A DNA stretch of 64,000 bases from Thermococcus sp. (lineage in GTDB: Archaea > Methanobacteriota_B > Thermococci > Thermococcales > Thermococcaceae). The stretch lies in contig JALTBN010000060.1 in the NCBI GenBank assembly GCA_027075325.1, positions 29,910-93,909 of the forward strand, given 5' to 3'. The notes below the pieces were generated by a model. That model was not told the DNA's origin and ran no database searches. It saw only the letters and a list, made by a program, of their open reading frames with translations. Of the stretch, positions 35,211-46,491 are shown one piece after another. How positions within the stretch are numbered: position 1 is the stretch's first letter; the number at the start of each line of letters is the position of its first letter. Position numbers and translations under genes: made by a program.

Positions 35211-35946
35211 ATGAAGCCCGGGAGGAAGCTGGTGCTGGAAGCTGTGCCGGTCCCGTTGATGATTGTTGTGGCCTTTTGGGGACTGTTCTATTTTCGTCCA
35301 CGTGTTCCATCTCAGAAGATGAATATCACAATTTCGGGACTGATAACTGCGGTCGTTTCCTTCTTCATCGCGCTTGTTATGGCCTTTTCCTGCTCAAAAA
35401 ACGATTGGGGAAGGAGCACAATTCCAGATTTATGTTTAGGGACCTTTCGGGCGTTATTGATAAGACTGACCTAAAGATTATTCAGGACTCTGCAGGGGAT
35501 ATAGTTTTTGTAATTCTGATGTGGGGTTCCCTCAGTACCGCCATCGTGGGTATAGGCTTTGAGAGGGGCATTGTTTACGTTTTCAACTTGGCCATGACAT
35601 GCGTGATGATTTGCTTTCCAGTATTTTTGGCGGTGGGCGTTCTGTTTATTGACTTTCCCCTCATCCTCTACGCTCGTTTTGTCGGGAAGGACTCCTCGCA
35701 GGGTTCCAGGGAGATACTCCTCGGCTCGCTGGTTTCCATCTTTTTCCTGGTTGCGGTGGGTCTTTATACCGGCAACCTTACCTTTTATGAGAACTTTCTC
35801 CTGCTCTCTAGCTTGAACGCCCTCTACAGTCCCGTTGGGCTGGTTTTATATCCTAAAAATCAGAAACTAGGACTCTGCTTCTTCCGCCCATTCTCGTGCC
35901 CATTGCCTACATCCTGCTCATGGTGTTCATTCAGGCTCCCGGCTGA
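35211..35946 (+). pseudogene. Membrane protein paralogue 3, broken by two -1 frameshifts
   Basis: The N-terminal part starts at ATG 35211 (MKPGRKLVLEAVPVPLM, nearly identical in plan to paralogue 1). The frame must move by -1 near 35390-35402, around a run of six A, to continue as LKKRLGKEHNSRFMFRDLSGVIDKTDLKIIQDSAGDI. It must move by -1 again near 35873-35878 to end as a hydrophobic tail closing with FIQAPG at the TGA 35944. Both tails then match paralogue 1. Either a recent pseudogene or two sequencing errors; both sites are at short base runs. Confidence 0.6.
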
Positions 35947-35954
35947 ATGGAAAT

Positions 35955-35964
35955 AGTTTTTATA
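35955..35964 (+). promoter_or_regulatory. nucS TATA box (leaderless transcript)
   Basis: GTTTTTATAG centred 26 bases before ATG 35986, with no ribosome site between. Confidence 0.5.
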
Positions 35965-35985
35965 GCCACCTTCTAACTTCCTTCC

Positions 35986-36738
35986 ATGCCCAAGGTCGAG
36001 GTCAAAATCAACCCGTCTCCTGAGGAAATAAAGCGTTTGGTGGATTTGGCATTCTCCTCCGAGGCTTTGCTGACGATTTTTGCCCGCTGCAGGGTTCACT
36101 ACGATGGCAGAGCCAAGAGCGAGTTGGGTCCGGGGGATAGGGTCATACTCGTTAAGCCGGATGGCTCTTTTCTTATCCATCAGAACAAGAAGAGGGAACC
36201 CGTTAACTGGCAGCCTCCGGGGAGCAGGGCCCATCTTGAGCTGCGGGACAAACCGGTCTTAGTCTCTGTCAGACGGAAGCCCAGGGAGACGCTTGAGGTG
36301 GAGCTTGAGGAAGTATACATGGTATCCGTCTTCGGGGCGGAGGACTACGAGGAGCTTTCTCTCACCGGAAGCGAGGCGGAGATGGCCGAGCTGATCTTTC
36401 GGAACCCTGAAATAATCGAGCCCGGCTTCAGGCCCCTCTTCCGTGAGAAGCAGATAAAGCACGGTATCGTGGACATCCTGGGGCAGGATGGGGAGGGCAA
36501 CATCGTTGTTCTTGAGCTCAAAAGGAGAAAAGCTGAGCTCCACGCTGTCAGTCAGCTAAAGCGCTATGTTGAGGCCCTTCGCGAGGAGTACGGCGAGGGG
36601 GTGAGGGGGATCCTGGTTGCTCCGGCCCTGACCTCTGGGGCTGAGAGGTTGCTTCGCGACGAAGGTCTTGAGTTTAGGAAGGTCGAGCCTCCCAAGCGGA
36701 GTAACAGAAGACGGGGGAGACAGGCAACGCTCTTTTAA
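35986..36738 (+). CDS. nucS: NucS/EndoMS mismatch-specific endonuclease
   Basis: A 250-residue nuclease that cuts both strands at mismatches and branched DNA. The C-terminal RecB-like catalytic domain has Asp163 in HGIVDILG and Glu177/Lys179 in VLELKRR. HAVSQLKRYVEAL follows. The last residues, RQATLF, are a PCNA-binding box. No Shine-Dalgarno; the TATA spacing implies a leaderless mRNA. In other Thermococcales the gene is next to radA; here 3.5 kb of the cysteine-rich-protein cassette lies between them. Stop overlaps the convergent DUF473 stop by 4 bases. Confidence 0.93.
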   Translation: MPKVEVKINPSPEEIKRLVDLAFSSEALLTIFARCRVHYDGRAKSELGPGDRVILVKPDGSFLIHQNKKREPVNWQPPGSRAHLELRDKPVLVSVRRKPRETLEVELEEVYMVSVFGAEDYEELSLTGSEAEMAELIFRNPEIIEPGFRPLFREKQIKHGIVDILGQDGEGNIVVLELKRRKAELHAVSQLKRYVEALREEYGEGVRGILVAPALTSGAERLLRDEGLEFRKVEPPKRSNRRRGRQATLF

Positions 36739-37118
36739 CCCATCGCCATCTCGTGCGTCATCATCCGCCTGACCTCCGCAACCGTTATGGTGTTCCTCTC
36801 CTTAACCTCCACGATGCGGCCGAGGCCGAGGAGGTGGAGCTGGACCCTGCAGACTGTTACTTCTCTCTCGTCGCTCTCTTCCCACGGAACGCGGGTATCC
36901 ATCACTTCCTTCTTCATGAGTTCGGCTATTAATCCTTCCGTCCCGCTCCTCAAGTCGCCGAATGGCTCGTAAGCCAGGAACACCCGTTTACTCTCTTTTT
37001 CCGCCCTCTCCACTGCATAGATGTTCCGGGCGCTCCTGAGTTCTACTGTCATGTATGGGTTCCTGCGCAGGTCGTCAAGGACCCTCCGGGCTATTCCAGC
37101 GAGTACCACCGCCTCCAT
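36735..37118 (-). CDS. DUF473-like conserved archaeal protein
   Basis: A 127-residue protein (MEAVVLAGIARRVLDDLRRNPYMTVELRSARN) with the N-terminal pattern of DUF473, a small family of unknown role in euryarchaea. It follows the PAC2 gene by 9 bases and is probably co-transcribed with it. GGTGAG precedes the ATG. Confidence 0.6.
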   Translation of the reverse strand: MEAVVLAGIARRVLDDLRRNPYMTVELRSARNIYAVERAEKESKRVFLAYEPFGDLRSGTEGLIAELMKKEVMDTRVPWEESDEREVTVCRVQLHLLGLGRIVEVKERNTITVAEVRRMMTHEMAMG

Positions 37119-37127
37119 GCTCTCACC

Positions 37128-37853
37128 TCACAGATAGATGTTCTCATACTGTTTCTGGGCCCTCTGTCTTGCCTGCTCCATCTGTTCATGCATCCTCCTG
37201 AGTTGCTCCTCTATTATACGCGCCTCCTGGAGGAGGGGCTCCGTTGAGACCTCCAGCGGGAGAATACCTTTTATCGTTTCTATGACCTTTGCAGCGGCTT
37301 TTGGGTCTGGTCTATCACCGAAAGTCTCCCCTAAGAGGACGTAGGCATCCAACCCCTTTTTTCTGGCCTCCCACAGGAGCTGGCCGCTCATGCCCATTAT
37401 GGAGCCGTACTGGAGTATCTTAACCCCGGCGTTTTCCAGCTCCCGGTTGAGCTCTTTTCTTGCTCCAACCCCCCAGACATCGAGCTCCTCTTTGAACATA
37501 CCTGTGCCGATTCCACCGATGGATATGACCTTCTTTGCACGGTTTCTCTTGAGGTACGCCGCCAGCTCCCTCGCTATCTCTGTCACCAGCGTTGGCGTGA
37601 CGTAGATATCGGCCACAGCCACGATGAGGTTGTCCTTTCCGTAGAACCTTAGCGGCGGTGCGGGTTCCCCTTCGAGTACCAGTGCCATAGGTGGCAGGAA
37701 CGGGCTTTCCACGTGCCCTATGAGCTCCATGTCGAGTTCCTTCGCCAGGAAGTTGCCCGCTATATGGCCCACGAGCCCTATCCCGGGGTATCCCTCTATC
37801 AGGACGGGTTCATTAATGTCCGGGAGTACGAGTTCTACCGGCTTGTTTTCCAT
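37128..37853 (-). CDS. pbaA: PAC2-family proteasome assembly chaperone, PbaA-like
   Basis: A 241-residue PAC2/COG2047 protein: VLIEGYPGIGLVGHIAGNFL, SIGGIGTGMF and YVLLGETFGDRPDP are family landmarks. The last 40 residues form a charged coiled-coil-like helix, and the C-terminus NIYL ends in a hydrophobic-Tyr-X (HbYX) motif, the tail that archaeal assembly factors and activators insert into the proteasome alpha ring. The start is supported by GAGGTGGGAGG. Naming as PbaA rather than PbaB is tentative. Confidence 0.72.
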   Translation of the reverse strand: MENKPVELVLPDINEPVLIEGYPGIGLVGHIAGNFLAKELDMELIGHVESPFLPPMALVLEGEPAPPLRFYGKDNLIVAVADIYVTPTLVTEIARELAAYLKRNRAKKVISIGGIGTGMFKEELDVWGVGARKELNRELENAGVKILQYGSIMGMSGQLLWEARKKGLDAYVLLGETFGDRPDPKAAAKVIETIKGILPLEVSTEPLLQEARIIEEQLRRMHEQMEQARQRAQKQYENIYL

Positions 37854-37897
37854 CCTCCCACCTCATATGAAACTTTAGTTTCTAAAGGTTATTAAAT

Positions 37898-37925
37898 TTT
37901 CGGAGTTCCATTTCCACTGGAAAGG
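37898..37925 (-). repeat. ORB-like motif upstream of the MTA phosphorylase gene
   Basis: The minus strand reads TTTCCAGTGGAAATGGAACT then CCG, matching both core and AACTC flank of the origin copies. It lies directly before the TATA (CTTAAATAA, 37931) of the gene, 7-8 kb from oriC. Confidence 0.55.
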
Positions 37926-37969
37926 CAACCCTTAAATAACTCTGCTTCTATTTTTACAGGGTGATGTCT

Positions 37970-38743
37970 ATGGTGAAGATCGGTATCATCGGTGGTTCTG
38001 GAGTTTACGGTGTCTTCGAGCCCAAGGAGACGGTGAAAGTTCACACCCCCTATGGCAGGCCTTCGGCTCCAGTGGAAATAGGCGAAATTGAAGGCGTTGA
38101 GGTTGCCTTCATCCCGAGGCACGGCAAACACCACGAGTTCCCGCCGCACGAGGTTCCTTACAGGGCAAACATCTGGGCGCTCCACGAGCTTGGCGTTGAG
38201 CGCGTTATAGGCGTTACAGCGGTTGGCTCGCTCCGAGAGGAGTACAAGCCGGGTGACATCGTGGTAACCGACCAGTTCATCGACTTCACGAAGAAGAGGG
38301 AGTACACCTTCTACAACGGTCCTAAAGTGGCCCACGTGAGCATGGCCGACCCATTCTGCCCCGAGCTGAGGAGGATATTCTACGAAACGGCCAAAGAGCT
38401 GGGCTTTTCTGTGCACGAGAAAGGTACGTACGTCTGCATCGAGGGGCCGCGCTTCTCTACGAGGGCCGAGAGCTTCATGTTCAGACAGTTCGCTCACATC
38501 ATTGGAATGACCCTCGTCCCGGAGATAAACCTGGCGCGTGAGCTTGGAATGTGCCACGCCAACATCGCAACGGTTACGGACTACGACGTCTGGGCCGACA
38601 AGCCGGTCGACGCTCAGGAGGTCATCAGGGTTATGGCAGAGAACAACGCCAAGGTCCAGGAGCTTCTCGGGAAGGCCGTTCCGAAAATCCCCGAGGAGAG
38701 GGGCTGCGGCTGCGCGGATGTTCTGAAGAGCATGTTCGTCTAA
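37970..38743 (+). CDS. mtnP: S-methyl-5'-thioadenosine phosphorylase
   Basis: ATG 37970 ([14 protein letters not shown]) is chosen because GGTGAT precedes it; 257 residues. It splits methylthioadenosine with phosphate. GIIGGSGVY (phosphate loop), [37 protein letters not shown] and [12 protein letters not shown] are hallmark segments. The C-terminal GCGC gives a CxC disulfide site seen in the hyperthermophilic enzymes. It is followed by an MTA/SAH deaminase, so both MTA-consuming routes sit together. An ORB-like word lies inside the gene at 38067. Confidence 0.95.
   Translation: MVKIGIIGGSGVYGVFEPKETVKVHTPYGRPSAPVEIGEIEGVEVAFIPRHGKHHEFPPHEVPYRANIWALHELGVERVIGVTAVGSLREEYKPGDIVVTDQFIDFTKKREYTFYNGPKVAHVSMADPFCPELRRIFYETAKELGFSVHEKGTYVCIEGPRFSTRAESFMFRQFAHIIGMTLVPEINLARELGMCHANIATVTDYDVWADKPVDAQEVIRVMAENNAKVQELLGKAVPKIPEERGCGCADVLKSMFV
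38067..38080 (+). repeat. ORB-like core inside the MTA phosphorylase gene
   Basis: CTCCAGTGGAAATA; core intact, flank not conserved. Codons for APVEI. Confidence 0.4.
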
Positions 38744-38804
38744 CTCTTCTCCCCAACCTTTTTAACTTCCACCGGAAACACACCTCTTTAAAGGGGTGAT
38801 GCTC

Positions 38805-40079
38805 ATGAGCATTCTCATTAAGAACGGACGCGTTATCTATGGAGAGAGCCTCGACGTTGTAAATGCCGATGTCCTGATAGAAGGCAATAGAATCGTCAAA
38901 GTTGGAAAAGGGATAAATGAAGCCGCTGACACTGTGATAGACGCCAAGGGGAGGGTCGTTTCCCCCGGATTTGTTAATCTTCACACCCACTCCCCAATGG
39001 GCCTCCTCCGGGGTCTCGCTGACGATCTTCCGCTGATGGACTGGCTCCAGAACCACATCTGGCCCAGGGAGGCTAAGCTCACCCCGGAGTATATTAAAGT
39101 TGGAGCGTATCTCGGCGCCCTTGAGATGATCAGGAGCGGGACGACTACCTTCCTGGATATGTATTTCCAGATGGACAAAGTGGCTGAGGCCGTCCTCGAA
39201 GCTGGCCTGAGGGGCTACCTCTCCTACGGGATGATTGACCTCGGGGACCCTGACAAGACGGATAAAGAGGTAAAAGAGGCCCTCCGCGAGATGGAGGCGA
39301 TAGAAAAGCTGAACTCGGATAGGGTTCACTTCGCCTTCGGACCCCATGCACCCTACACCTGCTCTATAGCCCTGCTTGGGCGAGTGAGGGAGCTCGCGAG
39401 CGAGCACGGGAAACTCATCACCATCCACGTGAGCGAGACGATGGCCGAGATAGGCCAGATAACCGAGAGGTATGGAAAAAGTCCGGTCGTTCTGCTCGAT
39501 GACATCGGTTTCCTTGGTAGGGATGTAATCATAGCCCACGGCGTCTGGCTCGACAGCAGGGACATCCAGATTCTCGCGAGACACGGCGTAACCGTAGCCC
39601 ACAATCCCGGGAGCAACATGAAGCTTGCCAGCGGTGTCATGCCCATCCAAAAGCTCCTCAACGCCGGTGTCAACGTTGGTCTCGGCACCGATGGAGCGGC
39701 GAGCAACAACAACCTCGACATGCTTGAGGAGATGAAGTTAGCTGCGCTCCTCCACAAGGTTCACAACCTCGACCCCGTAATAGCAGACGCCAAAACTGTC
39801 TTCAGGATGGCCACGCTCAACGGGGCAAGGGCACTCGGAATCAAGGCTGGCGTGATAAAGGAGGGCTACCTGGCTGATATCGCGATAATCGACTTCAACA
39901 AGCCGCATCTCAGGCCGGTAAACAACGTTATCAGCCACCTCGTCTACTCGGCGAACGGAAATGACGTGGAAACGACGATAGTGGACGGGAAAATCCTCAT
40001 GCTAGACGGGGAAGTGCTGACCCTCGACGAGGGGAAGGTGCTGGAAGAAGCTGAGAGGGTTGTGGAGAAAATAAGGTGA
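38805..40079 (+). CDS. mtaD: 5'-methylthioadenosine/S-adenosylhomocysteine deaminase
   Basis: ATG 38805 (MSILIKNGRVI) follows GGGGTGAT; 424 residues of the amidohydrolase superfamily. Metal ligands are in NLHTHSPMG, HVSET and GTDGAASNNN; FGPHAPYTCS and AHGVWLD complete the active site. It deaminates MTA or SAH to the inosyl forms, or can act on adenosine. The C-terminal beta domain is complete. It is co-directional with mtnP and has its own TATA-like CTTTTTAAC (38757). Confidence 0.92.
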   Translation: MSILIKNGRVIYGESLDVVNADVLIEGNRIVKVGKGINEAADTVIDAKGRVVSPGFVNLHTHSPMGLLRGLADDLPLMDWLQNHIWPREAKLTPEYIKVGAYLGALEMIRSGTTTFLDMYFQMDKVAEAVLEAGLRGYLSYGMIDLGDPDKTDKEVKEALREMEAIEKLNSDRVHFAFGPHAPYTCSIALLGRVRELASEHGKLITIHVSETMAEIGQITERYGKSPVVLLDDIGFLGRDVIIAHGVWLDSRDIQILARHGVTVAHNPGSNMKLASGVMPIQKLLNAGVNVGLGTDGAASNNNLDMLEEMKLAALLHKVHNLDPVIADAKTVFRMATLNGARALGIKAGVIKEGYLADIAIIDFNKPHLRPVNNVISHLVYSANGNDVETTIVDGKILMLDGEVLTLDEGKVLEEAERVVEKIR

Positions 40080-40376
40080 TCAGCCCCCGAAGTACTCCTC
40101 AACGAGTTCCTTTGCAGAGGGCTTGTAAAGTTCCAGAACCTCTATCTTTTCTATCACGTTTCCCTCTCTGAGTTTGAGCTTGACCTTTCCCCCGTAGACC
40201 TGAAGGTCATCCAGCATGCCGTATATTGCATCCTCCGCCTCAAGCGGGGTCTTGAACTTCATTACGTACTCTTCCCCGTCCGGCAGAAACAGCTTTATCC
40301 AGTACTCGTTCTTTCTCTTAAACGGCCGGGTGATCTTGGGTTTGAAGTTATCGATGATGGTTTCCAACAGCTTCAC
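40080..40376 (-). CDS. Small conserved-looking protein, unknown
   Basis: A 98-residue protein (EYWIKLFLPDGEEYVMKFKTPLEAEDAIYGMLDDLQVYGG) of mixed alpha/beta character, basic at the start. GGTGAAG precedes the ATG. Its stop abuts the convergent mtaD stop. No family recognised. Confidence 0.6.
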   Translation of the reverse strand: MKLLETIIDNFKPKITRPFKRKNEYWIKLFLPDGEEYVMKFKTPLEAEDAIYGMLDDLQVYGGKVKLKLREGNVIEKIEVLELYKPSAKELVEEYFGG

Positions 40377-40525
40377 CTCCGCGCCTAATGACTTTCAGTC
40401 CCTCGAATGTTTTTTTGCATTGAATTTTTAAGGATTCCCCTGGAAGTCCATCAATACCGGAACTTTCAGGAACATGGTGATGTTCAGGATTAAGTCCCTG
40501 TGGATAGGTCATCTTGGGATTTCCC

Positions 40526-41410
40526 TCACCCGCTGAAGGGAAGTTCCAGGCCGAGCCTCCCGCTCTCCTTGATTATTTCATCCAGTGGCCTCACTGCGCT
40601 CCTTGCGCCCACCTTTTGAACCGTTAGGTATGCGAGGAGCATTCCAAGCTTTGCGGAGTCTTCAAGGGTCCAGCCGTTTAGAATCCCGTAGATAACACCT
40701 GCGGCGAAGGAATCCCCGGCCCCCGTCGAGTCCACGACTTCGGCGCTCAATCCTCTTATCTCTTTTGTCTCTCCCCTTCTGTCTCTTATGAGTGCTCCAC
40801 CACCGTTCAGGGTTACTACAAGGTTTCTGGCACTTGAGAGGTTTAAATCGAGCGAGCCGTACTTTCTCCGGTACTCGTCTTCGTTCATCATGAGGTAGTC
40901 TATCCGTGCTTCCACATCCTTTGGGAGCTCAGCCTCCCCGATGTCTACCGAAACCAGGACCCCTTTTTCACTGGCTATTGAAACTGCTTCCCGTATGGTT
41001 TCAGTTGGGTTGGAGGAGAGGTGTATGAGTCTGGCACGGCCTATATAGTCCCCGTCAAGAACCTTGAACCTGTTGGCACCTGGATACTTCACTATCCTCT
41101 TGTCCTCCCCGTGGATTATTGCGACGGCCACTCCTGAGGGTTCATCGATAATCCTTATGCCTGAAGTATCGACCCCTATCCTCTCAAAATACCTTATGTG
41201 GGCCTCCCCTATCTCGTCCCTTCCCACGGCGCCTATAAAGCCGGTTTTAAGCCCCATGTGGGCTAGCCAGGTAATGGTGTTCCCCGCGGCCCCGCCGAGT
41301 CCAAAGACTGCCTTCTGGGCGTTTACCTTTTCGTGGAACTCCGGATGGTGATCAACCAACATTATTATGTCATAGTTGAGGTTTCCAATCCCGATGACGT
41401 CCAGTTCCAT
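40526..41410 (-). CDS. PfkB-family carbohydrate or nucleoside kinase
   Basis: I start at ATG 41410 ([16 protein letters not shown]), six bases after GGAGGTGA; 294 residues. GLGGAAGNT (substrate glycines), VDIGEAE and the anion-hole signature [11 protein letters not shown] near the C-terminus, with catalytic Asp in GAGD, define the PfkB/ribokinase family. Thermococcales have several (ADP- or ATP-dependent kinases for ribose-1-phosphate, nucleosides, inositol); the substrate cannot be told from motifs. Divergent from the ATP synthase operon. Confidence 0.85.
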   Translation of the reverse strand: MELDVIGIGNLNYDIIMLVDHHPEFHEKVNAQKAVFGLGGAAGNTITWLAHMGLKTGFIGAVGRDEIGEAHIRYFERIGVDTSGIRIIDEPSGVAVAIIHGEDKRIVKYPGANRFKVLDGDYIGRARLIHLSSNPTETIREAVSIASEKGVLVSVDIGEAELPKDVEARIDYLMMNEDEYRRKYGSLDLNLSSARNLVVTLNGGGALIRDRRGETKEIRGLSAEVVDSTGAGDSFAAGVIYGILNGWTLEDSAKLGMLLAYLTVQKVGARSAVRPLDEIIKESGRLGLELPFSG

Positions 41411-41516
41411 GTCCCTCACCTCCCAGTGTTGATGGGGGCTCTCGTTTATCTATTTTGCGATTTTCAAATGAGATTTGGTTTTTCCAAAACATCTTCCATG
41501 TACTTAATGGGCACCA

Positions 41517-41530
41517 CAAATTATTTAAGG
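41517..41530 (+). promoter_or_regulatory. Promoter of the ATP synthase operon
   Basis: CAAATTATTTAAGG, about 60 bases before the first gene and the only good TATA element in front of the nine-gene operon. Confidence 0.55.
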
Positions 41531-41587
41531 CAATTAGGTTAGCCAAAGCGTGGGTGAAGCTGTTTTCAATGTCACGGGGGGCCGATC

Positions 41588-41899
41588 ATGGAAGAGGTCA
41601 TCAAGCGCATTGTCGATGCCGAAAAGGAGGCAGAGGTGCGTATTGAGAAAGCGAAGGAAGAGGCAAAGGCCATAGTTGAAGAGGCCAAATCCTCTGCCAG
41701 GGCCATTGAAGAGAGCATCCTTGAAGACGCCCGCAAGAGGGCGGAGGAGCTGATTAAGAAGGCCAGAGCAGAGGGTGAGGCCGAGGCAAAGACCATCCTT
41801 GAGAGCGGCGAGAAGGAAATCGAGGACATGAAGGTTAAGGCCACTCAGAACTTTGAAAACGCCGTTTCTGCTGCGTTAGAGCTCGTGAGAGGGAGCTGA
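41588..41899 (+). CDS. ahaH: A-type ATP synthase peripheral-stalk subunit H
   Basis: A 103-residue, almost pure coiled coil (repeats of EKAKEEAKAIVEEAKSSA), the H subunit that pairs with E to form the peripheral stalks of the A1Ao ATP synthase. First gene of the operon, ending 2 bases before the next start. Confidence 0.88.
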   Translation: MEEVIKRIVDAEKEAEVRIEKAKEEAKAIVEEAKSSARAIEESILEDARKRAEELIKKARAEGEAEAKTILESGEKEIEDMKVKATQNFENAVSAALELVRGS

Positions 41900-41901
41900 C
41901 C

Positions 41902-44434
<2,533 letters not shown>

Positions 44435-44474
44435 ACTCCCCGCTTTTTACTTTACAGCCCAAGGAGGATTGAGA

Positions 44475-45068
44475 ATGGCAGGTGCAGAAGAAATCATTCA
44501 GGAAATCCACAGGGAGGCAGATCAGAAGGTTCAGTACATACTCAACGAGGCCAGGGAAAAAGCCGAGAAGATCAAGGACGAGGCCAGGAAGAGGGCCGAG
44601 TCCCAGGCTGACTGGATACTCCGAAAGGCCTCCACTCAGGCGGAGATAGAGAAGCAGAGGGTGATAGCCAACGCCAGGCTGGAGGTCAGGAAGAAGAAGC
44701 TTGAAGTTCAGGAGAGTCTGATAAGAGAGGTTCTCCAGGAACTGAAAGCCAGGCTTTCAAGCCTTCCCGATGAGGACTACTTTGAAATCCTTGTGTCCCT
44801 CACAAGGGAGGCCGTGGCAGAGCTTGGCATGGATAAAGTGGTCGTCAGCTCCAACGAGAGAACCCTCAAGCTAATCGGTTCACGGCTCGATGAGTTCTCC
44901 GAGAAAGTGGGGGCTGAGGTCTTCCTGGGACGGGCAGTAGAAACCATCGGCGGTGTTATTGTGGGAGACCCCGATGGCACGGTTCGCGTTGACAACACGT
45001 TTGAGGCGAGGATGGAGAGGATGGAGAACGAGCTCAGGGCAGGGATAGCCAGAGCTCTCTTCGGGTGA
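44475..45068 (+). CDS. atpE: A-type ATP synthase subunit E
   Basis: ATG 44475 (MAGAEEIIQEI) follows AAGGAGG; 197 residues. Long N-terminal helix with Lys/Glu/Ala repeats, then a compact C-terminal domain (GGVIVGDPDGTVRVDNTFEARM). Peripheral-stalk partner of H. Confidence 0.92.
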   Translation: MAGAEEIIQEIHREADQKVQYILNEAREKAEKIKDEARKRAESQADWILRKASTQAEIEKQRVIANARLEVRKKKLEVQESLIREVLQELKARLSSLPDEDYFEILVSLTREAVAELGMDKVVVSSNERTLKLIGSRLDEFSEKVGAEVFLGRAVETIGGVIVGDPDGTVRVDNTFEARMERMENELRAGIARALFG

Positions 45069-45073
45069 GGCCA

Positions 45074-46180
45074 ATGGGGATAACGGCAATAGAGGGAATC
45101 CTGGACACAACGCTTGGCCTTGTCTTCACCTGGCTCGGATGGAAGACCTACAGGATACTATGGAAATATACCCCCTACGCCTACCCGAACGCCCGGCTGA
45201 ATGCAATGGAGGCAAAACTCCTCAGTGAACAGCGCTTCAACGAGCTGGCTGAGAGCAGAACCATCCAGAACTTCGTGGTGAACCTTGAGGACACTGACTA
45301 CAAGACCCATCTCGCGTCCGTTCAGTCGGATGACCCCATCGAGATAGAGAGAGCCTTTGAGAGGGCCCTGGCTTCGACTTACATTCTGCTTGAGGACATT
45401 CTTCCGGACAGGGTTGGCGGTTTCTTCAGGCTAATGCTGAAGGAATGGGACGTCAGAAACGTCGCCAACGTCGTCAAAGCCAAGATGCGCGGTGAGACTG
45501 CCATTGACTATGTCATGGACATAGGTACGATGGTTCCCAAAGTCAGGGCTATGGCCGATGCCAAGAGCCCTGAGGAGATACTGGTTATACTCGAGGGGAC
45601 CCCCTATGAGGAGCCCTACCAGCGCCTTCTCCTTGGGGAGATAGGTCTTAGTGAGTTTGAGACCGCCGTTTACAGAAGCTACTACCTAGAGCTCCTTGAG
45701 TACGCCCAGTCCCGGAAGGACGAGGAGAGGGAAATTCTCACGGAGTTCGTCAGGCTTCTGATAGACATAAGGAACATAATGACCGTCCTCAGAGCCAAGA
45801 AGGCCGGTCTCCCTGCGGAGGAAGCCCGGAAGAGCATCATCCCCGGGGGCAGCATAAAGCTCGATACCATGCTCAACGTTGACGATATTGGGATGGCCCT
45901 GGCTGAACTCGACTCCACCAGGTACGGGAAGGTAATCAGGGACGTCAGGGACAGGATAGAAGAAGACCTGAGCGTTCTTGAGAACGTCCTCAGGAAGCAC
46001 GCCCTTGACCGGATGAAGGAACTCACCAGGTTCTATCCGCTTAGCGTTGCGACACCCCTGACCTACGTCCTGGAGAAGGAGCGCGAGGTTCAGAAGCTCA
46101 AGGCCCTGACAAAGATGATAGCGGATGGCGTTGAGCCTGAGAGGATCAAAGCCATACTCGGAGGGGAGGAGTTGGCATGA
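45074..46180 (+). CDS. atpC: A-type ATP synthase subunit C (d-like)
   Basis: ATG 45074 ([11 protein letters not shown]) follows GGTGAGG; 368 residues, all helical, funnel-shaped family that couples the central stalk to the K ring. Ends with an ATGA overlap with atpF. Confidence 0.92.
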   Translation: MGITAIEGILDTTLGLVFTWLGWKTYRILWKYTPYAYPNARLNAMEAKLLSEQRFNELAESRTIQNFVVNLEDTDYKTHLASVQSDDPIEIERAFERALASTYILLEDILPDRVGGFFRLMLKEWDVRNVANVVKAKMRGETAIDYVMDIGTMVPKVRAMADAKSPEEILVILEGTPYEEPYQRLLLGEIGLSEFETAVYRSYYLELLEYAQSRKDEEREILTEFVRLLIDIRNIMTVLRAKKAGLPAEEARKSIIPGGSIKLDTMLNVDDIGMALAELDSTRYGKVIRDVRDRIEEDLSVLENVLRKHALDRMKELTRFYPLSVATPLTYVLEKEREVQKLKALTKMIADGVEPERIKAILGGEELA

Positions 46181-46485
46181 AGATAGCGGTCATGGGTGAT
46201 CCGGACACGGCCCTTGGCTTCAAACTCGCCGGGGCTCACGAGGTTTATTCATTTAGGGCCACGCCCCTGGAGTACGAGAGGGCGAAGAACAAGCTCAGGG
46301 AACTTATAGAACGCGAGGACATAGGGATAATCCTGATAACTGAGGGGCTCGCCCGAAAGGTCGAGATCTCTGAGGTAAAGTTTCCGATCATCCTTCAGGT
46401 GCCGGACAAGTCCGGTTCGAGATTTGGAGAGGCCCAGCTTAGGGAGATAGTCAGAAGGGCCATCGGTGTTGAGCTTAAGAGGTGA
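46177..46485 (+). CDS. atpF: A-type ATP synthase subunit F
   Basis: A 102-residue Rossmann-like central-stalk subunit: [19 protein letters not shown] at the start and [11 protein letters not shown] in the middle are typical. Translationally coupled to atpC. Confidence 0.93.
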   Translation: MKIAVMGDPDTALGFKLAGAHEVYSFRATPLEYERAKNKLRELIEREDIGIILITEGLARKVEISEVKFPIILQVPDKSGSRFGEAQLREIVRRAIGVELKR

Positions 46486-46491
46486 GGTGAG

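Noticed and set aside
38631..39650. A 339-codon frame antisense to mtaD and mtnP
   Set aside because: Overlaps two certain genes and has no recognisable protein.
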